Assembly (NCBI RefSeq): GCF_007904105.1
Contig: NZ_CP042325.1
Location: forward strand, 868,001-932,000
Direction of reading: 5' to 3'
Origin: Corynebacterium sp. sy039
Lineage (GTDB): Bacteria > Actinomycetota > Actinomycetes > Mycobacteriales > Mycobacteriaceae
Length of the DNA stretch: 64,000 nt
The notes below the pieces were generated by a model. That model had not been told where the DNA came from, did no database searches, and saw only the letters and a program-made list of their open reading frames with translations. The translations under genes and the position numbers were made by a program. Every line of letters starts with the position of its first letter. Within the stretch, counting starts at the first letter, position 1. This document shows, piece by piece, positions 9,503 through 20,504 of the stretch.

Positions 9503-11345
9503 CTAATCTACCTGGCGTACAGCACCTTTATCCGCAGAGGTAGCCATAGACGCGTAAGCACGCAGTGCCTTAGAAACTTGGCGATTGCGAGTAAGAGGTG
9601 TCCACGGCTTGGGCCGCGAAAGCATTTCTTGATGTCGCTGCTCGATTATGTCTTTATCAACGTTGAGGGTTAGTGTGCGCTGCGCTACTGAGATGGAGAT
9701 TTCATCCCCATCCTCAATTAAGCCAATAAGTCCACCATGCGCGGCTTCTGGCGAAATATGACCGATCGATAATCCAGAAGTACCGCCAGAGAAACGTCCG
9801 TCGGTGATGAGTGCACAGACTTTACCGAGTCCTGCTCCTTTAAGGAACGAGGTAGGGTGGAGCATTTCTTGCATACCTGGTCCACCTGATGGTCCTTCAT
9901 AGCGGATGACTACGACTTCACCTGGCTGAACTTTGCGTTGCAAAATGATAGATACTGCTTCTTCTTGGCTATCGACGACGCGGGCAGGACCTGTGAATTC
10001 CCATAGTTCTTCGTCGACCCCAGCGGTTTTGAGTACCGCTCCGTCGGGGGCTAAATTGCCGCGAAGAATCACTAGACCGCCATCTGCTGAGTAGGCATGA
10101 TCAATGTTGTGGATGCAGCCGTTTTCTTGGTCTGTGTCGAGACTATCCCAGCGTGTTGATTGTGAGAATGGTTGGGTAGTGCGTACACCACCTGGTGCGG
10201 CATGGAATAGTTCGATGGCTTTGTCGATGGCCTTACCACCGCGAATATCCCAGTCGTTGAGCCAGCCGTCGACGGTGTCGTAGGCAACGGTGTGGACATC
10301 TTCATCTAATTTTCCTGCGCGACGTAGCTCGCCAAGAATTGCTGGAATACCACCTGCACGGTGTACATCTTCAATATGATACGTGCCGTTGGGGGCGACT
10401 TTGGAGATACATGGGATGGAGTGGGAAAGCTCGTCAAATATCGCTGAGCGTAAAATCTATGTCTCCCTCTTGAGCTGCTGCAAGAGTATGTAGCACAGTG
10501 TTGGTTGAGCCGCCCATTGCCATATCTAGCGCCATAGCATTGCGGAATGCTTTTTTGGTTGCGATATTGCGTGGTAGGACTGACTCGTCTTCTTCGCCAT
10601 AGTAGCGCTGGCACATATCCACGATCATGGCACCTGCTTGCTCAAAAAGTTCTCGCCGAGCAGTGTGCGTGGCAAGGGTGGTGCCATTGCCTGGCAAGGA
10701 TAGACCGAGTGCTTCGGTGAGGCAGTTCATGGAATTAGCAGTGAACATTCCAGAGCAAGAACCGCAGGTAGGGCAGGCGGATTGCTCTACTTTGAGGAGG
10801 TCTTCATCGGAGATATTGTCATTTGCTGATGCAGTGATGGCGGTGATGAGATCGGTGGCAGCATGCGCCACGCCATCAACAGCGACGACTTTTCCTGCCT
10901 CCATCGGGCCGCCTGAGACGAAGATTGCTGGGATATTCAAGCGCATTGCGGCGTTGAGCATACCAGGGGTGATTTTATCGCAGTTGGAAATGCAGACCAT
11001 AGCGTCGGCAGTATGAGCATTGACCATGTACTCTACTGAATCTGCGATAATTTCACGGCTTGGTAAGGAATAGAGCATTCCGGAGTGCCCCATTGCGATG
11101 CCGTCGTCGACAGCAATGGTATTGAATTCTTTAGGGACGCCACCTGCGGCGCGTACTGCTTCTGCCACGATGTCACCCACATTTTTTAGGTGAACATGAC
11201 CAGGTACGAACTGGGTATAAGAATTAACAATGGCGACGATGGGTTTGCCGAACTCATTTTCTTTGGTGCCAGTTGCACGCCATAGCGCGCGGGCACCCGA
11301 TGCGTTACGACCAACTGTGGTGACACGAGAGCGTAAAGGAATCAT
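9503..11345 (-). pseudogene. ilvD: Dihydroxy-acid dehydratase, broken by a one-base insertion
   Basis: Would dehydrate 2,3-dihydroxy-isovalerate and -methylvalerate in valine and isoleucine synthesis. The N-terminal half (11345 down to about 10440) holds the iron-sulfur cysteine motifs [11 protein letters not shown] and [11 protein letters not shown]. The frame then reads Asp-Ile-stop (TGA at 10436..10434), where the family has DIDEL. Removing one T from the TTT at 10438..10436 restores a continuous frame to 9503 with the expected DELSHSIPC..., [15 protein letters not shown] and [14 protein letters not shown] motifs. The restored length is 613 codons, which is the usual family length. This is either a true inactivating mutation or a base-call error. 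The rest of the pathway nearby (ilvBNC) is intact. Confidence 0.9.
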
Positions 11346-11470
11346 GGGTTATCTCTATTTTTCTATCTAGCACTGGTGAGTAAGTAGCTTAGGGCACTTG
11401 CCGCCTACCTAGCTAATTGCTGAGGTAATCAGAGGAAGATTGCCTATTTTTAGGGGTATTTGTTGTTGTA

Positions 11471-12013
11471 TCAGCTTTTCTTTTGTTTTTCTTGCTGCGC
11501 TTGTTGTGCTTGCCACTGAGCATATTCTTCCTGAGAAACCAATACCTCGTGACCATCACGACGAACAATTCTTACTTTTTCATTTGCCGCCATACGTCCT
11601 TGGGTGAGTGCGTCGGGAATGCGTCCTTGTGAGGCTTGTTCGAGTACCGGCAGTGAGTTAAAAGAAATACCTGGTAGGGATATCTTCTGTCCGGAGTTGC
11701 TCTCTGCAAATGCCTTAGCCCCGCGAAATCCAACACCTTTGAGCTCTGACCAGGGGAGGTGTTTGCTGGAGGAAAATAAATACCGCGTATCGATGCCTGT
11801 TTCGCTTACGACGGTGCGAGCACGAAGTACCCATATTGCAAAAATAATGGGGAAGATAATGAGCCAAGACAAGAGCGCGGGATTAGCGCCGCTAATGAGA
11901 AATAATATGCCAGCGACCAGACCTGCGCTTAACAAATGTGTGCGGTCAGGTGCAAAAACTGCTTTCTGATTAGGAAGTGCCTTGTCTGTGTGATCCGTAG
12001 GGGAGCTGCTCAT
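11471..12013 (-). CDS. PH-domain membrane protein, unknown function
   Basis: 180 residues. Two adjacent hydrophobic segments (about 29-62) are followed by a bacterial PH-like domain (about 65-130: TVVSETGIDTRYLFSSSKHLPWSELKGVGF). The tail is rich in Gln and Lys and ends QQAQQEKQKKS. It is the same family as the PH-domain membrane proteins found next to ilvD in other corynebacteria; no specific function is known to me. Same strand as ilvD, about 125 bp upstream of it, with no terminator seen between, so possible cotranscription. Confidence 0.75.
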   Translation of the reverse strand: MSSSPTDHTDKALPNQKAVFAPDRTHLLSAGLVAGILFLISGANPALLSWLIIFPIIFAIWVLRARTVVSETGIDTRYLFSSSKHLPWSELKGVGFRGAKAFAESNSGQKISLPGISFNSLPVLEQASQGRIPDALTQGRMAANEKVRIVRRDGHEVLVSQEEYAQWQAQQAQQEKQKKS

Positions 12014-12101
12014 AGTTTCATACTAATCGAGTCTGTAGACGAGACAAAAGAAAAAGCAGGAGCTTTGCGACGTCAAGCTAGCACATTCAAGGTTCTGTGG
12101 T

Positions 12102-12193
12102 TATGATGAGAAATGCTTTTAGGTTTTTCTCAGCTTTGTGTGGTTGAGGATGGCTTGGAAAGTGTTTTTGTTCTTTTTCCTAGGAGAGAAATA
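12102..12193 (+). repeat. Upstream module, copy 1 of 2, before the first surface-protein gene
   Basis: About 90 bp are nearly identical to 13911-14011 before the second paralogue. Both copies start with TATGAT, a good -10 hexamer, and share a small hairpin CTCAGC...G(T/C)TGAG (here about 12127-12146) plus the sequence leading to the ribosome-binding site CCTAGGAG. One of the hairpin differences is a G-C to G-U change, so pairing is kept. The duplication evidently included the promoter and 5' leader. Confidence 0.7.
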
Positions 12194-13842
12194 ATGTTGT
12201 TGAATCGTTTTGCTAAGCGTGCTGCGGCGGTTGTTGCCGTAAGTATGCTTGGTGCGGGTTTTCTAGCCCCCCCCCCTCAGTATTAGCCGGTACTGCTGAT
12301 AACGTTCGTGGTTCGTGGGGTGGTGCGAACTGTGATACAGGTTCTACCTGTGTAAAACAGGTGGGGGATGAAACACAGGTCACGTGGCAGGTGCAATTAT
12401 CGCCGTTGGTGATGTCTGATGATCACCTCCAAACCTCTCGTGGTGCTCAGATTATGATCCCATCTACGGTGAAAGATGTGTCGATTAGGTTGACGCATAT
12501 GCCGGCGCAAAAATACTACTCCTCTGATAATAGGAGTTGGAGTTTTGTTCCTGCGAAGATGGTGGATTATCAGGTTCCCATTGTTAATTCAGTAGAGGAA
12601 CTAAAGGATAACGAGACATATCATGTGTCGTCGTTTGTGAAGAATCCTTTTGGTTCTTTGTTGAAGTATGATGGCTATTCTGAGGATCTGAGCAATCACG
12701 AGGGTAAGCAGTATGGTGTCCAGCGCTCTTCTTTTGCTGATCAGCCTGATTGGGATTTCTATCAAATCGGCTTGTATGCGTTGGGTGTTTACACTTTTGA
12801 GGTGACCGGCACTGTGGAAGCTGTTGGTGAGGATACGTATGTGCCGATTCGTGCTGAGAATACACTATGGAAGTGTTCTTCTGAGGGGCGTGGGCCTGGT
12901 AGCGCTGAGGAAGGCTGTCAATACTTGAAAGACTATTATTGGGGTCGTTCTGCTGAGTTGCCTCCTGTGTCTATTCCGTTGATTGCGGAGGATGAGTCTG
13001 CGTCTTCAGCACGTAAGGCAGAGATTGTTCAGCGTAATAAAGAAATCGCCCTAGAGAATGAGCGTATCGCTGCTTTGTATGCTGATCAGGGTACGCGACA
13101 TGGTTTAACAGGTGTAGGAACTTGTGCTGTCACTCGTGATACTGGTCGTTTTGACACGATTAGCACGGATATTGAGGCTGCTGCTCCGAATAAGTATGGT
13201 GCGTATGTAAATACGTTTAATCTTCACATGAATCCTAGGGTAGGTTACTATGGTTCACTCGATGGTGGTGAGGATAACTGTGATCAGGGCTTCCAGCATA
13301 TTACTCTTTGTCCTGATGAGGAGTCTGAGGTGCCTCCTAGTGAGGAGCCTGTAGAGTCTGAGGAACCAACACCAAGTGAGGAAACCCAGGAACCTACTCC
13401 TTCTGACGAAGAGGAGGTTGAGCCTGCTAAGCCTTCCAAGGAAACAGAGGAACCAACCTCTAGCGAGGAACCACAGGAGTCTGAGGAGCCAACTCCAAGT
13501 GAGGAAACCCAGGAGCCAACTCCTTCTGAAGAACCACAGGAACCTGAACAGGAGAAACCTGTGAAGTCTGGTGAGTGTCCTGAGGAACGTGAGGAACCAG
13601 TTAAGCCTGTTGTTCCACCAACTTTCCCTGACACAGACACAGAGCAGGGTGAGGTTGTTACCACAGTGGTAGAACCTGAGGATAAGGAAGAAAAACCTGC
13701 TGAGTCTAAGCCAGAATCTAAGCCTGAGTCTAAGACTGTTATCTCTGAAAGTGTAAAGGATAACGTCGCTAAGCAGGCGAAGAGCGTTGCGAAGAAAGAC
13801 CGTCCTAAAGTTACTACGGGTGGTCACTTGCGCGTAGCGTAA
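12194..13842 (+). CDS. Secreted surface protein A, phase-variable candidate, OFF by poly-C tract
   Basis: ATG 12194 follows a GGAGAG ribosome-binding site and encodes a signal peptide (basic NRFAKR, then a hydrophobic AAAVVAVSMLGAGFLA core). A run of ten C (12267-12276) then puts the gene out of frame, and translation stops at TAG 12284 after 30 residues. With 8 or 11 C the frame reads on through SVLAGTADN to 13842, about 549 residues. The mature protein would have a globular region of about 330 residues with a few Cys, then a Ser/Pro/Glu repeat region (SEEPTPSEETQEPTPSEE type, about 13330-13560), then a conserved basic tail with TVISESVKDNVAKQ. There is no LPXTG motif. Paralogue of the next gene; function unknown, likely cell-surface or adhesive. 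Confidence 0.75.
12267..12276 (+). repeat. Homopolymeric tract of ten C in the signal-peptide codons
   Basis: Ten consecutive C after TTCTAG. The run encodes prolines of the signal-peptide C-region. Tract lengths of 8 or 11 give an in-frame full-length protein; 10 gives early termination. Slipped-strand mispairing at such a tract is the known mechanism of phase variation. Confidence 0.9.
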
Positions 13843-13866
13843 TTTTTGTTTCTTAAGTTTTTTAAG

Positions 13867-13897
13867 AGTCCTAGCACCATTGGTGCTAGGACTTTCT
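13867..13897 (+). terminator. Terminator after surface-protein gene A
   Basis: Perfect 13-bp inverted repeat AGTCCTAGCACCA / TGGTGCTAGGACT (13867-13879 and 13881-13893) followed by TTTCTGTG, 25 bp after the stop codon. Confidence 0.85.
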
Positions 13898-13910
13898 GTG
13901 TTGCTTGGGT

Positions 13911-14011
13911 TATGATGGGAAACGCTTTTAGGTTTTTCTCAGCTTTGTGTGGCTGAGGATGGCTTGGAAAGTATTTTTGTTCTTTTTCCTAGGAAGAAAA
14001 TAAGAGGAAAT
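13911..14011 (+). repeat. Upstream module, copy 2 of 2, before the second surface-protein gene
   Basis: Nearly identical to 12102-12193: TATGAT at 13911-13916, the CTCAGC/GCTGAG hairpin (about 13937-13956) and the TTGTTCTTTTTCCTAGGA leader. It carries a 7-9 bp insertion just before the start codon that adds a second GAGGAA ribosome-binding sequence. Confidence 0.7.
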
Positions 14012-15711
14012 ATGTTTTTACAACGTTTTGCTAAGCGTGCTGCGGCGGTTGCTGCCGCAAGTATGCTTGGTGCGGGTTTTCTAGCCCCCCCCCCTCAGTA
14101 TTAGCTAGTCGAGACGACAGTGCTGATCAGTATCAGGGTGGCGCTGATAATATTCATGGTTTTTGGGGTGGTGCGAACTGTGATACAGGTTCTACCTGTG
14201 TGAAACAAGTAGGCGATGAAACACAGGTCACCTGGCAAGTACAACTATCACCTTTGGTGATGGAAGAAGATCACATCCAAACCTCTCGTGGTGCGCAGAT
14301 TATGATCCCATCCACAGTCAAAGATGTGTCGATTAAGCTGACGCATATGCCTAATGTGCAATGGCATAGAGGTGTTGCCGCTCAGGGGGAAGATCCTGAG
14401 AAAACTTATTGGGAGGATTTGGATGGTAATCCGCTACCTGAAGAAAAAATCATTGGGTGGGGTAATGATACTTATGTTCCTACCAAAGAAGTAGAGTATC
14501 AGGTTCCGATCGTTGATTCGACGGCGGAACTAACAGATAACGACACGTATAAGGTGTCGTCGTTTATTAAGAATCCTCATGGTTCTTTGAGCAATGCATC
14601 TGCATCAGAGGTGCCCGGAGAGAATTCATATGGGGTTCAGCCTTCGTCTTTTGCTGAACAGCCTGATTGGGATTTCTACCAAATCGGCTTGAACGCGCTG
14701 GGTGTTTATACCTTTGAGGTCACCGGTACTGTGGAAGCGGTTGGTGATGATACGTATGTGCCGATTCGCGCTGAGAATATGCTGTGGAAGTGCTCTGATG
14801 AGATTCTTGGACCTGGTAATGTTGAAGAGGGGTGTCAGGACTTGAAAGATTATGAGTGGGGTCGTACGGGTGAGTTGCCTCCTGTTACTACCAAAGAGCA
14901 GTCTGAGGATACTCGTAAAAAGATTGTGGAATTATACGAGAATCAAGGCTCGAAGCATGGTGTGACTGGTGTGGGTGCGTGTGCTGTGACAGCAGATATT
15001 GGTCGTTTCGATACGATTGGTGGTGATATTGAGGCTACTGTTGGTAATCGTTATCGGAAGTATGCGCAGACGTTTAATCTTCGCCTTAATCCTGCGGTGA
15101 ATTATTTTGGTCCGTTGCTTGGTGGTGAGGATAACTGTGACCAGGGTTTCCAGCATATTACGTTGTGTCCTGATGAGGAGTCTGAGGTTCCGCCTAGTGA
15201 GGAGCCAACTCCTTCTGAGGAGCCACAGGAATCTGAAGAACCAAAGCCTTCTGAAGAAGAGGAAGTTGGTCCTGCTAAGCCTTCTAAAGAATCTGAGAAG
15301 CCAATCTCTAGTGATGAGCCGCAAGAGTCTGAAGTGTCAATGCCAAGTGAGGAAACTCAGGAACCTACTCCTTCTGAAGAACCACAGGAATCTGAGCAGG
15401 AGAAACCTGTGAAGCCTGGTGAGCGTCCTGAGGAACGTGAGGAGCCTAAGATTCCTGTTGTTCCACCAACTGTGCCTGACACAGATGTTGAGGCTGAGCA
15501 GGGTGAGGTTGTTACTACTGTTGTAGAGCCTGAGGGTAATCCTGAACAACCTGAGCAGGAGAAACCTGCCGATTCTAAGCCAGAGCCTAAGCCTGCACCT
15601 AAGACCGTTATTTCTGAAAGTGTGAAGGATAACGTCGCTAAGCAGGCTAAGACTGTTGCGAAGAAAGACCGCCCTAAAGTTACTACTGGTGGTCACCTGC
15701 GCGCTGCGTAG
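14012..15711 (+). CDS. Secreted surface protein B, phase-variable candidate, OFF by poly-C tract
   Basis: Paralogue of the preceding gene with the same design. ATG 14012 after AGAGGAAAT opens a signal peptide, and a ten-C run (14085-14094) causes termination at TAG 14102 after 30 residues. With 8 or 11 C the frame continues through SVLASRDDSAD to 15711, about 566 residues. The globular part aligns throughout with protein A (TCVKQVGDETQVTWQVQLSPLVM, the ADQPDWDFYQIGL-type block, EDNCDQGFQHITLCPDEESE). It differs most at the insertion around 14360-14480. The Ser/Pro/Glu repeat region and the tail KDRPKVTTGGHLR are shared. Function unknown; both paralogues are in the same OFF register. Confidence 0.75.
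14085..14094 (+). repeat. Homopolymeric tract of ten C in the second signal peptide
   Basis: Same place and same length as the tract in the first paralogue; 8 or 11 C would be in frame. Confidence 0.9.
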
Positions 15712-15729
15712 TCACTATTGAACATATGT

Positions 15730-15768
15730 AAAGCCTTTATTCCTCCTGTAAAGAGGCATAAAGGCTTT
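15730..15768 (+). terminator. Terminator after surface-protein gene B
   Basis: Inverted repeat AAAGCCTTTAT (15730-15740) and ATAAAGGCTTT (15758-15768), extended by inner CCTC/GAGG pairs. The T-run after it is weak. Confidence 0.65.
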
Positions 15769-15850
15769 ATGGTTATCCAATAACAGAGATGCTAAAAACG
15801 CGATATTGCTCTCGTGCTAGGTGTGATATGTATTTTTCTGTTTAGACGTG

Positions 15851-15856
15851 TATAGT
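15851..15856 (+). promoter_or_regulatory. -10 hexamer of the ilvBNC leader
   Basis: TATAGT ends 7 nt before the leader-peptide ATG at 15864. Transcription should therefore start at or next to that ATG, making the leader transcript leaderless. Confidence 0.65.
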
Positions 15857-15863
15857 TCTAGAC

Positions 15864-15923
15864 ATGAGTATTATTCGACTTCTTGTGGTGCCAATGGCGG
15901 CAGTTGCCGTTGCGGCTCGCTAA
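15864..15923 (+). CDS. ilvBNC leader peptide (attenuation)
   Basis: A 19-codon ORF encoding MSIIRLLVVPMAAVAVAAR. Its Ile-Ile, Leu-Leu and Val-Val pairs near the start, and further Val codons, let the ribosome sense charged branched-chain tRNAs. Codons 5-7 lie in CGACTTCTT (15876-15884), which pairs perfectly with AAGAAGTCG (15922-15930) just after the stop codon. A terminator hairpin follows at 15943. C. glutamicum has an attenuation-controlled ilvBNC operon with a similar short leader peptide. Confidence 0.88.
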   Translation: MSIIRLLVVPMAAVAVAAR

Positions 15924-15980
15924 GAAGTCGTACCGTCAAGTGCCCTCGCCAACACCATAAGTGTTCGACGAGGGTTTTGT
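15876..15980 (+). promoter_or_regulatory. Transcription attenuator of the ilvBNC operon
   Basis: The terminator arm is CCCTCG-CC-AACAC-CATAA-GTGTT-CGA-CGAGGG (15943-15974) followed by TTTTGTC. Upstream, the 9-bp pair 15876-15884 with 15922-15930 forms the leader stem. Ribosome stalling at Ile/Leu/Val codons would open that stem and allow a competing structure that relieves termination. The terminator is seen directly; the competing antiterminator is inferred. Confidence 0.85.
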
Positions 15981-16114
15981 CGTTATAGATCACATCCGTG
16001 AATCTCATGAGTTCTAAAACCTCAATTGCTTTGACGTTCTTGGTAATCCCGAGAGCTAAAGGATATGAGCGGATAGAACATAGTGTATAGATTTTCATCC
16101 AAGGAGTATTAGCA

Positions 16115-17950
16115 GTGGCACCTCAGCAACAGCTTTCTTCTGCGCCTACCCCGGCAACGCTTGCTAACCCGAAGCAAGCCATGAAACCACAGACCATGAC
16201 TGGGGCACAGGCTATTGTCCGCACTCTTGAATACCTCAATACAGAGATTGTCTTTGGTTTGCCCGGTGGTGCGGTTCTTCCGCTTTATGATGCACTTTAT
16301 GAGGCTAGTGCGTTGCGCCATGTCTTGGTGCGCCATGAACAAGGTGCAGGTCATGCAGCAACAGGCTATGCGCAAGCAACAGGAAAAGTAGGTGTGTGTA
16401 TTGCCACCTCAGGTCCAGGTGCGACAAATCTCGTCACTCCTATTGCTGATGCGTACCTTGATTCTGTGCCTTTAGTAGCAATTACCGGACAGGTGGGTAG
16501 TCACCTATTAGGTACTGATGCCTTCCAAGAGGCAGATATCCGTGGTATTACTATGCCTGTCACAAAGCACAACTTCATGGTTACGAGTGCGGAGCAGATT
16601 CCGCGAGCTCTTACCGAGGCGTTTCATCTTGCCTCCACTGGACGCCCTGGTCCGGTTTTGGTGGATATTCCAAAGGATGTGCAAAATGCTCAGTTCGATT
16701 TTGTCTGGGAGCCTGAGGTTGATCTTCCTGGTTATCATCCTGTAGAGAAACCGCATAAGCGTCGCATCGAACAAGCCATTGAGTTGATTGCTCAAGCACA
16801 ACGTCCTGTGTTGTATATCGGCGGTGGTGTGGTCAAAGCAAATGCAGCTCAGCACTTAAAAGAATTCGCTGAATTAAGTGGCATTCCGGTTGTTACCACC
16901 TTGATGGCTTTGGGGGTGTTTCCAGATTCGCACCCATTGCATATGGGGATGCCAGGTATGCATGGCAGCGTGCCAGCTGTTGCAGCTATGCAAAAGAGTG
17001 ATCTGCTCATCACTATTGGTGCGCGTTTCGACGATCGCGTTACTGGTGATGTTGCTTCTTTTGCCCCTGATGCACAGGTCATTCATGCAGATATTGACCC
17101 AGCGGAGATTGGCAAAATCCGAGCAGTGGATGTGCCTATCGTCGGGGATGCGGCAGAGGTGCTTGGTGCTTTGACGAAAGTCTTTGCGAAGAACGTCGCA
17201 AAGGGCATTGATCTTAGCGAGTGGAAATCCTACCTTAATCAGCTCAAAGAGCGTTTCCCGCGTGGTTGGGAAAAAACTGACGACGGTTTGCTTGAGCCAC
17301 AGCACGTTATTCGTACCTTAGCTGAGGAGGTTGGTACTGAGGCTGTGTACTGTGCTGGTGTGGGGCAGCATCAGATGTGGTCTGCGCAGTTCCTTGATTT
17401 TGAGCATCCGCGAACCTGGTTAAACTCTGGTGGCGCTGGCACGATGGGCTATGCGATTCCGGCTGCAATGGGTGCTAAAGCGGGAGTGCCAGAAAAAGAA
17501 GTGTGGGCAATTGATGGTGACGGTTGTTTCCAGATGACTAATCAAGAATTAACTACCTGCGCGGTGGAGGGATTCCCGATTAAAGTTGCTCTGATTAATA
17601 ACGGAAATCTTGGTATGGTGCGTCAGTGGCAGACATTGTTCTATGACGGGCATTATTCTCACACTAAGCTGCGGGAGCATGACACCTATATGCCAGATTT
17701 TGTGCAGTTGGCACAGGCTCAAGGGTGCGTGGGTATTCGAGTAACAAAAGAAGAAGAGATTATCCCGGCTATTCGTAAAGCTCGAGAGATTAATGATCGC
17801 CCGGTCATTATTGACTTTATTGTTGGAGCTGATGCCCAGGTTTGGCCAATGGTAGCTTCTGGGAACTCTAATTCAGAGATTCAGTATGCACGTGATCTTC
17901 GTCCGCTTTTCGACGAAGACCACAATGAACAAGAAAGTGGACGCTCATGA
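16115..17950 (+). CDS. ilvB: Acetolactate synthase large subunit
   Basis: ThDP-, FAD- and Mg-dependent enzyme that condenses two pyruvates, or pyruvate and 2-ketobutyrate, in valine/leucine and isoleucine synthesis. 611 residues from GTG 16115, 8 nt after AAGGAG (16101-16106). Seen motifs: the N-terminal PYR domain with [14 protein letters not shown] and the catalytic Glu in [15 protein letters not shown]; the central FAD-binding domain; and the C-terminal ThDP site [12 protein letters not shown]...[12 protein letters not shown]. First gene of ilvBN-C, downstream of the attenuator. It overlaps ilvN by 4 bp. Confidence 0.97.
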   Translation: MAPQQQLSSAPTPATLANPKQAMKPQTMTGAQAIVRTLEYLNTEIVFGLPGGAVLPLYDALYEASALRHVLVRHEQGAGHAATGYAQATGKVGVCIATSGPGATNLVTPIADAYLDSVPLVAITGQVGSHLLGTDAFQEADIRGITMPVTKHNFMVTSAEQIPRALTEAFHLASTGRPGPVLVDIPKDVQNAQFDFVWEPEVDLPGYHPVEKPHKRRIEQAIELIAQAQRPVLYIGGGVVKANAAQHLKEFAELSGIPVVTTLMALGVFPDSHPLHMGMPGMHGSVPAVAAMQKSDLLITIGARFDDRVTGDVASFAPDAQVIHADIDPAEIGKIRAVDVPIVGDAAEVLGALTKVFAKNVAKGIDLSEWKSYLNQLKERFPRGWEKTDDGLLEPQHVIRTLAEEVGTEAVYCAGVGQHQMWSAQFLDFEHPRTWLNSGGAGTMGYAIPAAMGAKAGVPEKEVWAIDGDGCFQMTNQELTTCAVEGFPIKVALINNGNLGMVRQWQTLFYDGHYSHTKLREHDTYMPDFVQLAQAQGCVGIRVTKEEEIIPAIRKAREINDRPVIIDFIVGADAQVWPMVASGNSNSEIQYARDLRPLFDEDHNEQESGRS

Positions 17951-18471
17951 CACAGCAAGAAATCTCACGGCACATACTGAGTGTGTTGGTACAGGATATC
18001 GATGGCATCATTTCTCGAGTGTCGGCAATGTTTACCCGTCGTAGTTTTAGTTTGGTGTCTTTGGTGTCGGGTAAAACTGAGACAAAGGGAATAAACCGCA
18101 TTACTATTGTGGTCGATGCAGATGAAGTCAATATCGAGCAGATTACCAAGCAGCTCAATAAGTTGATTCCTGTTCTGAAAGTGGTGCGGTTAGAAAAGGA
18201 AACAACAATTGCTCGTGCTTTGATGTTGGTGAAGGTGTCTGCAGATGCTTCTAATCGTCCGCAGGTGGTTGATGCGGCAAATATCTTCCGGGCTCGTATT
18301 GTGGATGTGGCACCTGACTCGGTGGTGATTGAAGCGACTGGGAATAAAGGAAAGTTGAATGCTTTACTTGATGTCCTTGAGCCATTTGGTATTCGTGAGT
18401 TGATTACTTCTGGTCAGATTGCGTTGAGTCGTGGTCCTAAGGTAATGACTCCAAAACAGAAGAACAACTAG
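17947..18471 (+). CDS. ilvN: Acetolactate synthase small regulatory subunit
   Basis: 174 residues. The N-terminal ACT domain (about 8-80, [21 protein letters not shown]) binds valine for feedback inhibition; the C-terminal domain (about 85-165) activates the large subunit. It overlaps the ilvB stop in ATGA, which implies translational coupling and matched stoichiometry. Confidence 0.96.
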   Translation: MTQQEISRHILSVLVQDIDGIISRVSAMFTRRSFSLVSLVSGKTETKGINRITIVVDADEVNIEQITKQLNKLIPVLKVVRLEKETTIARALMLVKVSADASNRPQVVDAANIFRARIVDVAPDSVVIEATGNKGKLNALLDVLEPFGIRELITSGQIALSRGPKVMTPKQKNN

Positions 18472-18572
18472 CCTGCGTTTCATAATATGGGAAAAATTAT
18501 CCCACTATTTAGGACGATGGGCTAGAATCAGGTTAAGATAGAGATGATGTATCTCTAACAATGAGAAAATGA

Positions 18573-19607
<1,035 letters not shown>

Positions 19608-19644
19608 TCTGTTCCTACGCGTACACATAGCTAGATGCATAACA

Positions 19645-19680
19645 AAAGGATCTCTCTATTTTCCTGAGAGATCCTTTGTT
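19645..19680. terminator. Terminator after ilvC
   Basis: Perfect 12-bp inverted repeat AAAGGATCTCTC / GAGAGATCCTTT (19645-19656 and 19665-19676) with a 9-nt loop and T-rich tail. It lies between convergent ilvC and the dedA-type gene. Confidence 0.88.
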
Positions 19681-19705
19681 ATTTTGGTTGCCACATGAAG
19701 TGATA

Positions 19706-20395
19706 TTACTCTTGATTATTTTCTGCTTTTTCCGCTTTACGACGAGCAAAAAACTGTTTCGCCATACCATAAATACCAGGTGTGATTGACAAGAATACAA
19801 TGACCAAGAAAATGGCCTCGATATTATCACGTACGAAATCATAATTACCGAGCCATGCGCCAAGTAACGTAACACCGCCACCCCATAGAATGCCGCCGAC
19901 AACGTTATAAAGGAAGAAAATTCGATAGCGCATACTTGCCATACCAGCGACTAATGGGGCATAAGTGCGAACAATAGGCACAAAGCGGCATATGATGATC
20001 GTCGCTGGACCGTGTTTCTCGAAGAAGTCATGAGACTGCTGAATATAGGCTTGCTTGAAGAAACGACCATCAGGACGTTTGCTGAGTACATGACCAAAAC
20101 GTGAACCAATGAAATAGCCAACCTGATCGCCCAAAATCGCGGCAAGAATAACCACCGGAATCACAACATAAAGTGGAGCAAATGGATCATCTTGGACAGC
20201 GAGCATACCGCTGGTAAAGAGCAGGGAATCACCAGGAAGTAATGGGAAAAGTAATCCAGATTCAATAAAAACAATAAGCGCGACGCCAAGGAGGATAAAA
20301 GAACCAAAAGGTCCAGATCCACTGAGCAAATACATAGGATCCATCCAGCTTGGGCCGAGCGACAAAACGGTCACATCAGGCACAAGTTCATTCAT
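19706..20395 (-). CDS. DedA-family membrane protein
   Basis: 229 residues from the ATG at 20395, which has GGAG just upstream; a longer frame begins at 20473 but its first 26 residues look non-coding. Family features are FIESGLLFPLLPGDSLLFTSG, GDQVGYFIGSRFG and the RFVPIVRTYAPLVAGMASM block carrying the conserved Arg. DedA proteins are half-transporter-like membrane proteins now linked to lipid-carrier flipping (undecaprenyl phosphate or phosphatidylethanolamine) and proton-driven resistance. The basic tail ARRKAEKAENNQ is cytoplasmic. Confidence 0.88.
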   Translation of the reverse strand: MNELVPDVTVLSLGPSWMDPMYLLSGSGPFGSFILLGVALIVFIESGLLFPLLPGDSLLFTSGMLAVQDDPFAPLYVVIPVVILAAILGDQVGYFIGSRFGHVLSKRPDGRFFKQAYIQQSHDFFEKHGPATIIICRFVPIVRTYAPLVAGMASMRYRIFFLYNVVGGILWGGGVTLLGAWLGNYDFVRDNIEAIFLVIVFLSITPGIYGMAKQFFARRKAEKAENNQE

Positions 20396-20504
20396 TTCTC
20401 CAAGTATAGAGGGTATGAGGGGATAAAGGGGATTCCCAACCGGGTATGGTTGTACGCAATAATTACGTACCAAAATTACGCACCGAGAGACCGGGCGAGT
20501 GCGC

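Noticed and set aside
10072..10305. Separate minus-strand gene between the two ilvD halves
   Set aside because: It is another frame of ilvD coding sequence; the true frame is open across this stretch once the extra T is removed.
13255..13827. Long open frames on the minus strand within the surface-protein genes
   Set aside because: They are by-products of the Ser/Pro/Glu-rich repeat codons, lack ribosome-binding sites and give improbable Arg/Leu-rich proteins.
12361..13842. Internal GTG at 12361 (and 14200 in the paralogue) as real starts
   Set aside because: They would remove the signal peptide and conserved N-terminus, and the ATG with a ribosome-binding site and signal peptide lies upstream in a frame separated only by the C-tract.
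13842..15711. LPXTG sortase signal at the ends of the surface proteins
   Set aside because: Both C-termini are read (KDRPKVTTGGHLR...) and contain no LPXTG, no hydrophobic segment and no charged tail.
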